This document shows positions 14,001-27,189 of a DNA stretch of 64,000 nucleotides, one piece after another. The notes under the pieces are model-generated. The model saw only the letters and a list, made by a program, of their open reading frames with translations. It searched no databases and had not been told where the DNA came from. How positions within the stretch are numbered: position 1 is the stretch's first letter; each line of letters begins with the position of its first letter. Source of the DNA: Seriola aureovittata (lineage: Eukaryota > Chordata > Actinopteri > Carangiformes > Carangidae); assembly GCF_021018895.1 (NCBI RefSeq), contig NC_079373.1:19847501-19911500 (forward strand), written 5' to 3'. The position numbers and the translations under genes were made by a program.

Positions 14001-17000
14001 TACGCTCAAAGTTACAAATGAGTCACTCAGCTTGTCTTAATATTTGGATTGAGTGTGAGATCATATATTTACACCAAATCCTACTGATGGAGCATTAGTT
14101 TTTTAAAAATATTAATATGAGATCCTGTTCATCCACTGTCGAACATGTGAACATTATCACAGATTTGGGGCATTAAATTTGATTAAGATCGCTCTTTAAC
14201 ATGTATGTTAGATATGATCATAGATTTCTGTTGTTAACTTTGCATCTGATAGCAGATGCTGTGGTAAATCGTGATGAGGTGGGGGAGTTTAACACTTGGT
14301 TTCTCTCGCACACAGTGGGTGATAAACATTGATCTTGTTTAATCTTGCTGGCCTGCTGCTAATGACAGGAGATGATGGGCCACACAGGACAGACTGCTCA
14401 CTGGATTAGATATCTAAATGAGGACTTTATCCTCATCCTCTCTTCCTCTTCCCCCATTACCAATAAGCCAGACAGCACATGCTGAGTTACAGTTTAATGC
14501 ATGTGACTAGTGGTAGTGTGTAGCATGTTTTGTGTACATGTGTGTGTATGTGCGATGCAAACAATGGACAAATCATGTTCATGCAGCATTCACATTGGAG
14601 GGACACTGTCAGAGCTTGAGTCCACACTCACACTGCTGCTCCATACCAATCTGCCGTACTTCCAAAGGAATACATTTGCAATGTTCAATTCATTATAGTA
14701 CCTTTGCACAATAACAGACAGTGATAGGGTGTTCCCAGAATGCCTCCCTCTCTGGAGTGCTAAACAAACACAGACCCAGGTTCTGGTTTCAGTGATAGAT
14801 TATTGCTGTCTCACCCATACACTGTGGCTTGTTTTCCCATTAAACCTGCGCGGCTCCCTCTGTTGCTTCTGCCTGGCCCTGGTCTTTCAGTGCGTACGTG
14901 TTTTGTGTGTGTTGGCATCTCCCACCGTGCATACACTGTGTGTGTTTATGTTTGTTTGCCTATATACTCGTTTCTATGGAAAGATATTGAAAGGGCTCTG
15001 AGGACAACCCCCATCAATCACCAACTCAGAAGGAAATGGAGAGAGGGATGGAGGATGGAAAGAGAGATGGAGGTCACCACAGGAAGCAGCATCTGGAGAA
15101 AAGGAGAGGGGGAGACAGAGGAAAAGTGGATGAATGGATGGAGCCGTCCGTGCTGGCTCTGATTGAGCTGGGTAGTGTAGTTTATATCCTTTAGAGATAA
15201 GGCCGGGGAGCACTGCTCAGCAGCTTCCTCCCCCTGTAGCTTGAACTGAGCGTGATAATAAGAAAGCGTGAATGGGGCAAATTGAATTAATGCCGCGGCA
15301 CACCATAAAAGCCCTAACTATAATGCATTTTAAAATCCTATAATGAGCAGAGAGCTAAAATAATTTCACACTCCAGTGAAGAAGATGGCCCTCTAACAGA
15401 TTTTGGGCCTGGCTGACACTGCCAGGGCCTTTGTCATTTAATGTGACTCTAGGTGCTATGTCGAAATGATACTTACTCTTACTTCCTGGTGTACAACAGT
15501 GTGAGGCAAACTTAGCGAACAAGCCATTCAGATTCCCGCAATACATACAGAGCTTAATCAGAACAGGAAGCGGCTGCTTGCCTGCTGATGTCTCGCTTGG
15601 GTCAGTTTTACCGTCTCAGAGTAAAACAGAGTTGCAGAGAGGGCACATCTGCCATGATAGTACTCCCTCATTACTCTCCATTAACAGCCCATTCAATGAT
15701 GGGGACAGCAGTAGGAGTTGGACCTTATCCGGCTTGTGTCCACACGGACGCGCACGTTCATACGCATGCATATACACACAGAGGAAAAGCACAGATGTGT
15801 GCCCTTGTATGTGCACACATAGAAACACACAAAGTATTTTTCACTGTTTCCTGCCCTCACATGCTCTCAGCGCTCCCATCCTCATCATTAGAGTCATGCC
15901 ATCATAAAGCTGAAATTACCTCTCCATCATCAAACCAGGGAGAGAGAGAAAGATAGCTCTCTGACACACACTAACACTAACAGACGGGTGCTGATAGAGA
16001 CTAATGACCAAATGAAAGCCTCTGGTATAAACAGTGCACCTCTCTGGCTACAACATATCAACTGCTATTTCCTCTTTTCTTCTCTTCTCTTCTCTTCTCT
16101 TCTCTTCTCTTCTCTTCTCTTCTCTTCTCTTCTCTTCTCTTCTCTTCTCTTCTCTCCTCTCCTCTCCTCTTCTCTTCTCTTCTCTTCTCTTCTCTTCTCT
16201 TCTCTTCTCTTCTCTTCTTTTCTCTTCTCTTCTCTTCTTTCCTCTCCTCTTCTCTTCTCTTCTCTTCTCTTCTCTTCTCTTCTCTTCTCTTCTCAACCTT
16301 CATGAACATCAAACCCAGCCCTGCTCACCATTCCTTCAGGAATATAGATTTTTTTTGTTCTGGAGCTGTATTGGGTTTCTTGCAACTTCTTACCCTTTCC
16401 ACTTAACCCCAGGCAACCGTGAGCCGAGGGGTGCATGGGAGCATCTCACTCATCTACTTTCTGTTCACACATGTACACAGCTACTGTTACACATCAGTAC
16501 ACAAACACCACACACTTAGAGAGCACATCACGCTGACATCACATCCATACATACACACACAGTTTCACACACATAAAAGCCCATTAACACACATGAATGC
16601 ACAAACACAACGCAATTCAATGAAGCTTCAATACTTTGACACAACCAAGCAAACAAATACACACACACAAAATATACATGCCACATGTTCACTGCTCCAA
16701 GCTGAAAATAAAAACCCAGAGTGAGGTGTAAGGCAGGACTGAGAGAGGCCAAACAACACTTTATGTCTGTATACCTTAGATCATCTTGTTTGTTTCTTTT
16801 TTATTTCAAACACAAAAACACAAAACATATGAAGGAAATATAAATGTACATGCAACTCCTCGATATTTTATGGAAAATTGATTGTATCGATTGATCTAAG
16901 GATGTTTTATACAAAAGAAATCTGTAGTCTTGTATCTCTTTTAAATACTAAATATACAGATTTAAGGAATGTTGATGTCAAAAATAGTCAAGAACTGCAA

Positions 17001-20000
17001 TGTCAAAAGAGAAGTGCACTTGGTACAACAGTTTTGAAACAAATTGCTAATCTAGTAAAGTGTGTACAGATAAGTTGCAAAGGTATTGCCCATTCAATAT
17101 TACATGTTGACCTTAGTGCAGACAAAACCAACTTGTTCTCTCCAAGAGAGTTTATCATCAATCAGAATATCTAAAAAACATGTTCATGAAACTTTGATTT
17201 GATTGATTTCATTGTTATAAATATGAAGTGTGATTTGCTCATTGTCATATTTCTTATTTCCAGCAAATAACATGAAATTAGACTTTTTAACATTTACAAC
17301 ATTTGAAAACGTATTTGTTTGAAACCATATAAGGAATTGAGAAGATGATTTAGTTCTCTAATGAGATTCGTTAAATGCCTATTTGAGACAAAAAGATTGG
17401 TGTCATCTGCGAAGAGCAATGTAAATGTGATATTAGACACAACGCAAGATCATTTATATAAATAAGAAATAATCCTAGGTCATCATATGAATCCTTGAGG
17501 TACAGCATATTGCATTTTTTCTTTTTGACTCATGACTGTAAAAACATATGGTTTTCTATTAGGAACATAATTACTGAGACACTTACAAACATGACCATGA
17601 AAGCCATATCTATACATTTTTGAGAGCAAAATAGCATGATTAATATCAAAAGTTTTCGATGGGTCTAAAAACATACCTATTGCATACTCATTATCTAAAG
17701 CTGTATATACAGTATACTATAAGAAAGTTCTAGGAGTACCATACAAGTTGAATGATTTTTAAAGAATTGATACTGATGATTAGAGAGAATATTGTATGTG
17801 CTCAAATGCACCAGGATTCTTTTATATTCTCTTACCAAAAAATTGCACTGGAATATTCCACCTTGCATTGTCATTTAGATTAACTCTCCTTGCCACCTTT
17901 CCAAATGAATAGTCTCTGCTGTGAACTGTGCGACAGGGCGTGCATATGTGCCACTGCACATCCATGTCATTTGTAGTGTAGTGGGTTGGTGGGTGGAAGG
18001 ATGGGTGAGTTCATCATAGACTGCTGCACTGTACATATGCTCGAGTGCATATTATTTCTACAGTAAGTGTCTGTTTGGATAGCAGCAACATTGTTTCAAC
18101 ATAAATTAGAGAATAGAAAGGATACTTCACAGTCAGATCTAATTATGTATGATATCACAGGTAGTTGTGAAGATACAATACTTGACTACTAATGTAGTGC
18201 TTATGCAAATGTAACCTAATACCTGTGTGTACCTGTGTTATTTCTTCCCCAGTTTGATTTGAGAAGAAGCAAGGAATCCCACACACTGTCAATCACCTGG
18301 ACTCACTTTAATTTCATTTTAAAATTTCCACCCAGAAAGCTTCAATTGTTTATCTTCAACACCCCATCCAAAGCTTCTAGTGAACACAGACATTTATAGA
18401 ACTGAGAAGAGAGCTACTGTTGCCGTATGCACATTTTAGCTTTTTCAGTTGCCATTCAATCAATGTTTAGGCCTTAAGATCTTGTTCTGACACAACAAAT
18501 GAGGTGTGTGTTGTTTAGGCTGTTAGAGATTCTAGAAAAGAGTCAGCAGGTGATTAAGCATTTTCAATAAGGGCCTCAAAACTTTGACGCCAGTTGCCTT
18601 AAGAAATGCAAACAGCAACACTTAATCTTCTTTTAAGACAAAACTGAAATCCTAATTATCTTGCATTCAGCAGTCAACCTGTTACTACCCTCATTATGCT
18701 GTAGGACTAATATCGATCTGTTGGCAGCACTGCGTCCTGTTGGCTTTGATGGTGTATTTAGCATTTTCTCAAATGGCAAGGGGCCTTTTAAGACTGTTTG
18801 TCATGTATTGGTGGTACTCCTTTGCTGTGTGGGTTTTCTTGATGGAAAAGTGTAGGCCTTATTGTTTATTAGTGATGGTTTGGTAACAGTTGTATTGTCC
18901 TACTTGAAAAAGTTAAATAAACACTGCAACATTTGGGGAAAATCAGTATGCAATGCTGCCTACATAGAGGCAGATGAGAATGTTGATATCAAAGGCACAT
19001 AGGCTGTGGAAAATGTAAGCCAAGGTATACTACACTACCTAGAGGTAAACAGTTAGCCCAGCTCTGACAAAAGTCAAGCAATTTATTTTTCAAAAGCTCT
19101 ATATTGTTTAATAGGTGTAAAAAACAACAAATGAGTCATTGTAGTTTAAAGAGCTGTTATCTTATAGCATTCTGGCCTATTGAATTTGCTTGCTTTTTAC
19201 AGTGTCATAAACCAAACAAAACTGAGGTCGGTCTTGGACATACCGGTGGGTATTTTGCTAACTAAATATGAGTTTGTTTAAATAAGACCGTGTTAGTACT
19301 TCATCGACCACAAGCTAAACCAAGCAATAATAGTAGGAACTGTATTTACAACTCTCAAGTTCCATATCCTACATCTTTTCCCACGAACCTACAAATTAGA
19401 ATAGTTAAATTTAGTTAGATGGTCTTGAAAATACTTTTCATTAGTGTAACAATAATCATAGAGTATTATTTTTTTTATTACTTGAGTAAACTGGATTTAT
19501 CAGCAATCAAGTTTGGAAAGACCTTTGTAGCCTCCATTGCTGGCAGGACAAAGCTTTGTCCTTCCATCTATATTCATCCACATATTCTGACTAGTTAGAA
19601 AAAAACTCAGTATATGCTCCATCGATCAGGACTCTTGACATTTCCACATTACCACAAATGGATTTTCTTTTTCTTTTTCTTTTTTTCTTTTACAGAAATT
19701 GGCATTTTAGGAGGACACAATAACTATATATATGGAATTTTGTAATGTGGTGGCCAATGTCAAGTACTGTTAAGTAAATGTGCTCAGAAGTGTGACTCAG
19801 TTGAACATAAAATTTGATATGATTTGAAACTGTTTTTTGCTCTTAAATAAGTAAAAATTACAACTTTGAGCCAGCAAAATGAAAGAGGCTGTCTAATGTG
19901 TGACTAATAATTTCTCTTTGCTGCAACATACTGTGGCCAAGGCAAATGTAGGATGAGGTCCAACATAAGTATAAAGAAAAACAAATGTTGAGAGAGTTAA

Positions 20001-23000
20001 GTGACCAATCATACAGCTTAGTGTTTTGTACCTTGATGTCTGTGTGTCACAGTTACTGTGATGACTTGTGTGAAAGCAAAGCAGAGAGTGCTTATACTGT
20101 GAGTCTCATCAACAGAGCTTTGTTTGGTAGCTAACATGAAGGTCTGAAGTATGCTTTCCATGGAGGCAGTTCAGTGCATCTCACTCCTGTTGTAGGCTTT
20201 TGGGCAGAATAAGGTCTTTTTTTCAATCTCATATTGATTATCTACAGTCAAAGTCCAGGATCAATAAATTGTCCCTTGTCTACAAAGAACATGAGGAAGG
20301 AGGAAAAGAAAATGTTTCGTCTTTGCCAGAGTAAGAATGTGTATGTGTTTGAGGTCACACACTCTAAAACGTCAGGCTGTAAATGATCAGGTTTTAAATC
20401 TTTCATGAATATTTCCTGAAATTCTGAGAAGAACAAGAATACTATTTGAGTTTTGTCAACAGGTAATCAACCACAGCAACAAACGTAGCCGTGTGATGAA
20501 TATAACAACATGACTAAAAAGATCCACGGCAGCATGACTCACATTTCTTTTAAAAGCAAGCCAAACATTTTTGTGGGATGGAAATTGGAACTGGCTCTAT
20601 TGACAGCTATTGACTTGAAAGTAATCTCACCCTTACTTATGTTTAAATAAAGTATGTGAAGATTGTACATCAGAAACGTAAACAGATTTTGAGGAGATGG
20701 TATGAAATTTTTATCTCAAAGGTGCAGAATAGAAGATTTCTCCTGCCTCATAGCACAAAATACCCTTCAACTATCTGAAGGGGGTTGGTAGGATTTCTGA
20801 TCAATCCCCATGACTCAGTTATTGCTTCTTTAAAATTCTGGCTCTCAAAACTCCCTTTCAACCTGTACTCACCAACAACAACAACAACCTTGACACTAAC
20901 TGATCAGGTACTTTAGTTCTCCATGATTCTGGATTATTGAGGAGACACCGCTGAAAAAAAAAAATAGAATATTTCATACATTGTTTCCTATACAGTGTGG
21001 GAAAAAGAACAGGTTATCCATTGTTTTTATGCTACATTATAGATCAGCAGCCGTATGGAATCTTACATAAATGTGTTATCACAAACGAACATAGGATTTG
21101 TGTGTGGTGTGTGCCAGTAGAATTAAATAAAGATTTACTTATTAATTCCAATGCTTTGAAATAAGTGGAATAAGCATTTTCAAAAATAACTTTCACACTC
21201 AACACGAAGTATATTCACATGGGCTGTACACCAAACATACAGTGCATTTTAAAAAGGACACAATTTAAGACACACAGGCTGACCATATTGAAATTTGCAA
21301 TGACTACCATCCATCGCAATATTCCAAGTCGAGTACAGTTGTTTTTTTATCAACCTCAAATTGATGCATCATTATTTGTTCATACCACTGTGGCTGGAGG
21401 TTTGTGCTTGAGCTTTTGTAGCTTTCATACAGTATCTTTTGCTATCACTGAGGTTACTAAAACCTGAAAAGTTTCCACACAATGGAAGGACCAAGGTCCG
21501 TTTTTCACTGCAGACATGACATTTTCGTTTTGGCTAGCAGCACTTCGATGAGTCATTTTGAAAATGACTAACGTTCCCGTCATGGATGTATTTTTGATTT
21601 TGCTCTCTTCTGTCAGTTCACGTTCACATGATGTCTGGTATGCATGTATTGCTTCAGCATGTAACAGCTCACAAGCTTTATGTACACAATCTCAGTGACA
21701 GAAGCAAATAAAGGGATGCTTGTCCTTTTTTTTCAAATGCAAATGCTGCATTATTCAATCTCCCTAAAACAACAATCAGGGTTTAAACACAGTAGACCTT
21801 TTTCACAGCAGACATTTTGACCTGTCACAGTAGGAAAAGCACAGGTGGAATCAATTTAATTAATGATGACTGCATTTCATTTAGGTGAGTCACTTTCAGA
21901 GCTCTGGTATTGTGTTTGCTTACTCACTGACATAGCTTACCACAACACATATTGGAATGGAGCCATCAATAATATTATTATTTAACACTTGTGCTTGTTC
22001 TGTATCGACAAGTCGGCAGGGGGAATTTGGGCTGTGTGGGTACCAGGCTTATGTTTCCGACCGAAAGAAATGATCCACTCCAGCTTGCAGTATAACTGAG
22101 TAGCTCCCTTTACAGTTGTAATAGTCCTTTGCATTATTGTGTGGAGGAGTAATGGGCATATGGGATCCATCCAGTGATCCACAGCACTGATAGCAACCTC
22201 ATCTTTCTTCAAAGCTGTCCAGGATCTCCTGCAGTTTACCAAATGGCAACGGCAACCCTCCTCTTCGGCTCCATGATGTGGTGTAAATGTGCTTGCTCTC
22301 TGTCTGAAAGAGGTTGAAGTTTTCTTCAGGGGATATCGAAAGTGTAATGCCACATGCAAAAATGTGCAAGCCACTGGTCATCTGTGTATGCTGTTGTTTC
22401 CCACCACTGCTGAGATCAATGTCTACCCCGTATTGCTCTTAGGGGTAAAATTCCTCCTTTATTGTCTGGTCCTGCGCTCTTTTGCAACTCGCAAATGGCG
22501 TTGTCCTGGCAGTTTCAGATGTTGGAACAGCCTGTGCATGTATATTAGTTCTTGTAACATTTTTGTTTTTTTAGCCAGCCTGTGCGAAACAAGTCCGGCA
22601 GTTGTCTGGTGACAGACTGATGTAATAACTGTCCACAGGGCCCATTGACCTTCTAGTGGAAGTGACACAGGCAGTAACGAAATCTGAACACAAGTGGTCA
22701 GCTGGACACGTTGGAGACACATGATAGACACACGCGTAAACGCAGATGTGTCTCGGCTGTCCACTTGTGTTCGGATCACCCAAGATGCATGTTAATGCCA
22801 GGTGTAAACAGACTGTGAAGAGGGTCTATTCACTGAGCAGCCCAACTCAGAGATAGAGGAAAATACTCTGGGCCAGTGAGAAAAATACACTCAGATGACA
22901 TCAGAACTTACTGAGAGGGCACATTTACCTCCATGTCCATCAATAATAATACATAGTAAAGTACTTTTAAAAAAAAATGTGCATTTAATCAGTAGTTGGC

Positions 23001-26000
23001 ACTAGAGACGGACATAAAAATAAAACATGGAGAGACGGGGGGAGATAACATGCAGTAAAGATTCCTAGCTGGAATTAAACTGGCGACGTTGCGATTACAC
23101 AGCATCAGCCTTACACCACAGGGATGCCTGAGTATTCTTTTTCACACTGACTGCTTTTGTCAGAGAGTTCCTGTGTGTGGGCAGTGCCTGTAGTGCACGG
23201 TCTTACTGGGTTTTAAACCTTGGACCCTGGAGTTATAGAGGATCCCACAGAGAGAAGATAATGATGCACATAGGCCTGTTTCACTAAGGAAATGTGGGTG
23301 GAGGTGGGGGTAATGTGGCACTATATCTTTTTCTCCTCCTCAAAAACAACACCTATGCAAAGAGGAGTGATAACCAGTTATTGATCAATCATTTTGTGTT
23401 TACTTTCTTTTTCAGCCAATAACTAACACAGTGTTTTTTTTTTATAAATGACTAACTGTTGTCATTAATGGATTGGCAGAGGTTCAGGTGTGTGATTTTT
23501 CACAGAGCAAAGTCAGCACATTAATTATTTAATGTTCATTACTGTGTGGAAAAAATGAGATGGAATATGTCTTGCAGATGTGAGCATGGGCTACAGAAGA
23601 GAAAATACTTTAAAGCTAATTTGCACATTTCAACATAATAAATATTGTGACATTATTATATTATATATAACATGTTAAGCCGTGTAGTAAATTTTAGGCC
23701 ATAGTTGTTTTAAATTTAAATGGAATTTAAAATATTTTGACTAAATCATATTATATTTCCCTTCCCTGAAGGCTATACCAGGCTGTACCAGTATATCTCC
23801 ATTCAACACTTGCTTCTCTCTAAATCCTCCTCTTTTATGTGAGTGAATAGAAGTGAATAGGGCACATTTTTCTCCGCTCAAAGCAATAGAACAAAAGGGA
23901 TTGAATGAGTTTTGTAATTCTTTTGGCTGAACTACAAGAAAAAAAATGAGCCCACCAGAAAGGGGGCTATGGCTGTCTGAGGTCTGATGGGAGAGAACCA
24001 TCCATCCATCCATCCATCCATCCATCCATCCATCCATCCATCCATCCATCTTTTAAGGATCATGCAGGGGGTGAGCCAACTCCAGCAGAAAACATATTTA
24101 CTACACATACAGGGTTTAAATGTACTACTAGAATAGTTGCTGCTGTGTGGATCTTTTGTGTTTGCTGCTTAGCTCCCTATAGCTAATTGTGGGCTTTGAT
24201 AGCTATATATAAATTAATCTACATCTAACTGTATTTTTCTGTCTATTTCTTTATCACTGCTGTGGAAGTGAGTCACTAGTACTGTGAATGGGGCTGGGTC
24301 CTCAGTTTACACTGAAGTTTATGGCACTCAGAAATTAATTACATAGAGAATATTATGTACACATTTTTCTTTTTCCGGAGAAGAGCTGGATTTAAACTTA
24401 AAGAACTAGAATATATATGTGAGGAGGTGTGTGTGAAAGCGCCTCATGCTCCCCTGTGAAGCAGGATGTGTGAAGAACAGTGCTGTAAATAAAGGAGAAC
24501 TAGAGAATTATTTATTGTGATATTGTTTATTGTGATACTATATAGTGTCATTTTATTATATGATTTATTCCCGATTGGGGTGTTGTCACTCATCTCTGTC
24601 TTGTGAATCAAGGAGCACCCAACATGGTTAAATGCTGACCCTAAAGATGTACGCTGAAGGCCACCCACTGTTCACACTAATCGTGTGAAAAAAGTGAATG
24701 GGGAAATTATTTTGCAAAATACAAACTCAGTAATTTTTCCTTTCAATGTCAAATTTCACGTTTCCTAATATGTATTGGAGACCATTCTGAAAATTGTTCC
24801 ATTTAAAGTCATAAGAGTTTATGTTTGGAGGAGAGTGAATAGAGTGCTGCACGAATGACATATTTTCATGGGCTCACCAGGAGGTTAGCCTGGTTCCCTC
24901 GACAAAAGGCGATGTGATTTTTCCATTGGCTTTAGGATGGTTGCAGGAAACATGCTTTGTGACAAACAGTTTATGATACTGACACACCTTGTACAGCAAG
25001 ATAATCTTCACAAAGGAACACCACTTCTCGAAGCCTAAATATAATCACCAGAGATAAAAAGCTAATGTTAGGTTATAAACGAACTACACCATGGTCGCAT
25101 GACGTAACCACCACTAAACTTCCAACTTGTGGTTTGATTCAGCTCCTACCTCTTCTACAAAAGCCTTTTTACAAAGTTAGTAATAGTTCTCAAGAGTGCG
25201 ATTATAGACACGACGAGGCTGTAAAGGCGGACTGATGAGTAGATCTGTTTTCGTGTTCGCCATGATGACATTTAACATCCCCGACAACCTCTGCAGCCTT
25301 ATTTAGACACTTGCTAGCAAGCGACCATTTTTAAGACATGTAAAAGCTTAAAATATGAGATGTTTACTGATGTATCTTTTGTCATAGGATAAAACGTGAA
25401 AAAGTCTTGACCTTCTTTTAACTTTAGACTTTATTACTGGCATCTGACCCATTCAAAAAACCATTAACTTTGGGATGAGGGAACCAGAAATTCAAAAATG
25501 CTGACAGATTTTTTGGGTTTTATCTCTCATTCCTGCAGCACTCTATGGTGCCAATAATCTGATGGTAATGCCACAGATGCTACATCAGTGTTGTACTTGT
25601 CTGTATTGCATATATGTCTTATTTTTTATTTCCATTACTCGCAGACATAAGCTGTGCCACAATCCTGTCAAAATTGTTTGCAGATATAGTTGCTAAAAAA
25701 CACATATTGGCCGCTTTATCGAACACAATTATGTTCATTTTTGGCAGACGTGCAGATTTGGAGTGAAAAATGTGCACAATTTGACCATTTGTAATTGTTC
25801 TGGGTTGAAATTGCCTGCATGTGTGTTTACATGGTTAGTGTGTCAGCCATTCTGAGCCGCTGGAGAGTCCAGGGTGTGTGGTGCCGGGATCTCTGAGTTA
25901 ATAGATTTCTGTCCCCAGTGCTTTTAGCTGTGTTGATCTCCTGCTGACGGTTTCACACTCAGCTTTAAGCACAGAGATGGGGAGGGGGGTGGGCGGCTTA

Positions 26001-27143
26001 TAATAGAGCCTCCTTAACACTGCAAACATTGGGTTAATGTACCTTATTACTCCCCCATTGAGCTGACTTTCACTTTCCATTCACTCGCAGCTAAAAAAGC
26101 ACCCCCGAATTTCCATGTCTCGCACGGGCCATTGATATTTATGCTTGCAGACGCAATTTGTTTAATTCCACACAGAAATATTTGTATCTTAATTTCCTTC
26201 ATCACTGGACGTAGGAGGAACAAGGGATACATAAGAAAAACCTTGTGTTTTTAATTATACTGTAAGTTCTATCTTAATTTCCTCCTCTTGTGGCCTGCGC
26301 TCTGCTACTGTACCTCTTCTTTCCAAACATGGATGCTCCCGGCATCTATTGTTGTGCTCCGCTGTTTGTTGTGCTTCCCTTGTGCTCTTGTCTCTATAAT
26401 GTTATTTTACGTTTTCTGCTAAGCATCACACAATACTTCTTCCACCACGCTGCCTGCCTCTCCCTCCTCTCCGTATCTTTCTCTCCCTCTGTAGATATTT
26501 GTGTTTCTGTATCTGTGCCTCTCTCCTTCACTCTGTTTCCTCTCATCTCCTTCCCACACACACTCAGTGTCCTTGTACTGTGGGCAGTGTATATGTGCAC
26601 AGAAGCACTTGAGACAACTTTTTTTTTTTTCATACAGGCAAGCCACTTAGCAGCTTTATATAGCAACTACCCAAGGAGGGGATTAACAGCAGGAAACATC
26701 AACAGAATGGCTTGCAGTGAAATAGAACACACACTCATACAAAACTCGCGCACACACATGCAAACGCTCCACGCTCAATGTACTCCCTGAGCCTTCGCCA
26801 ACCACACACTGCACCCCTGCCATCCACCTTAGTATGATACATTATTATGTTAGTCATCCAGCAGATGCTCTTATCCTTATGGCATTGTAGCGTACAGTAT
26901 AGACCAGCTCTTCATCACACAGAACGCACTGAGCATATTTGAGCTTGTGAGCCTCTGACTCGCGCGGTTATTTGATCACATCTTTTGTCTCAGTCAGGTG
27001 AGGCAGATTCTGTCGGCTTGGTGCTCATGGGGCATCGCTCACAGCCGCTTTCCACTTAACTCGCCAGATCAGAGAGAAGTCGCAGACATTTGCAACCTCA
27101 GCACATGCAGCGTGCACTCTCGCCTCTCTCATCTCTCACCTCA

Positions 27144-27189
<46 letters not shown>

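Noticed and set aside
16034..16519. Ser/Leu/Phe-rich and Arg/Glu/Lys-rich frames
   Set aside because: They are translations of the TCTTC microsatellite and its complement, not genes.
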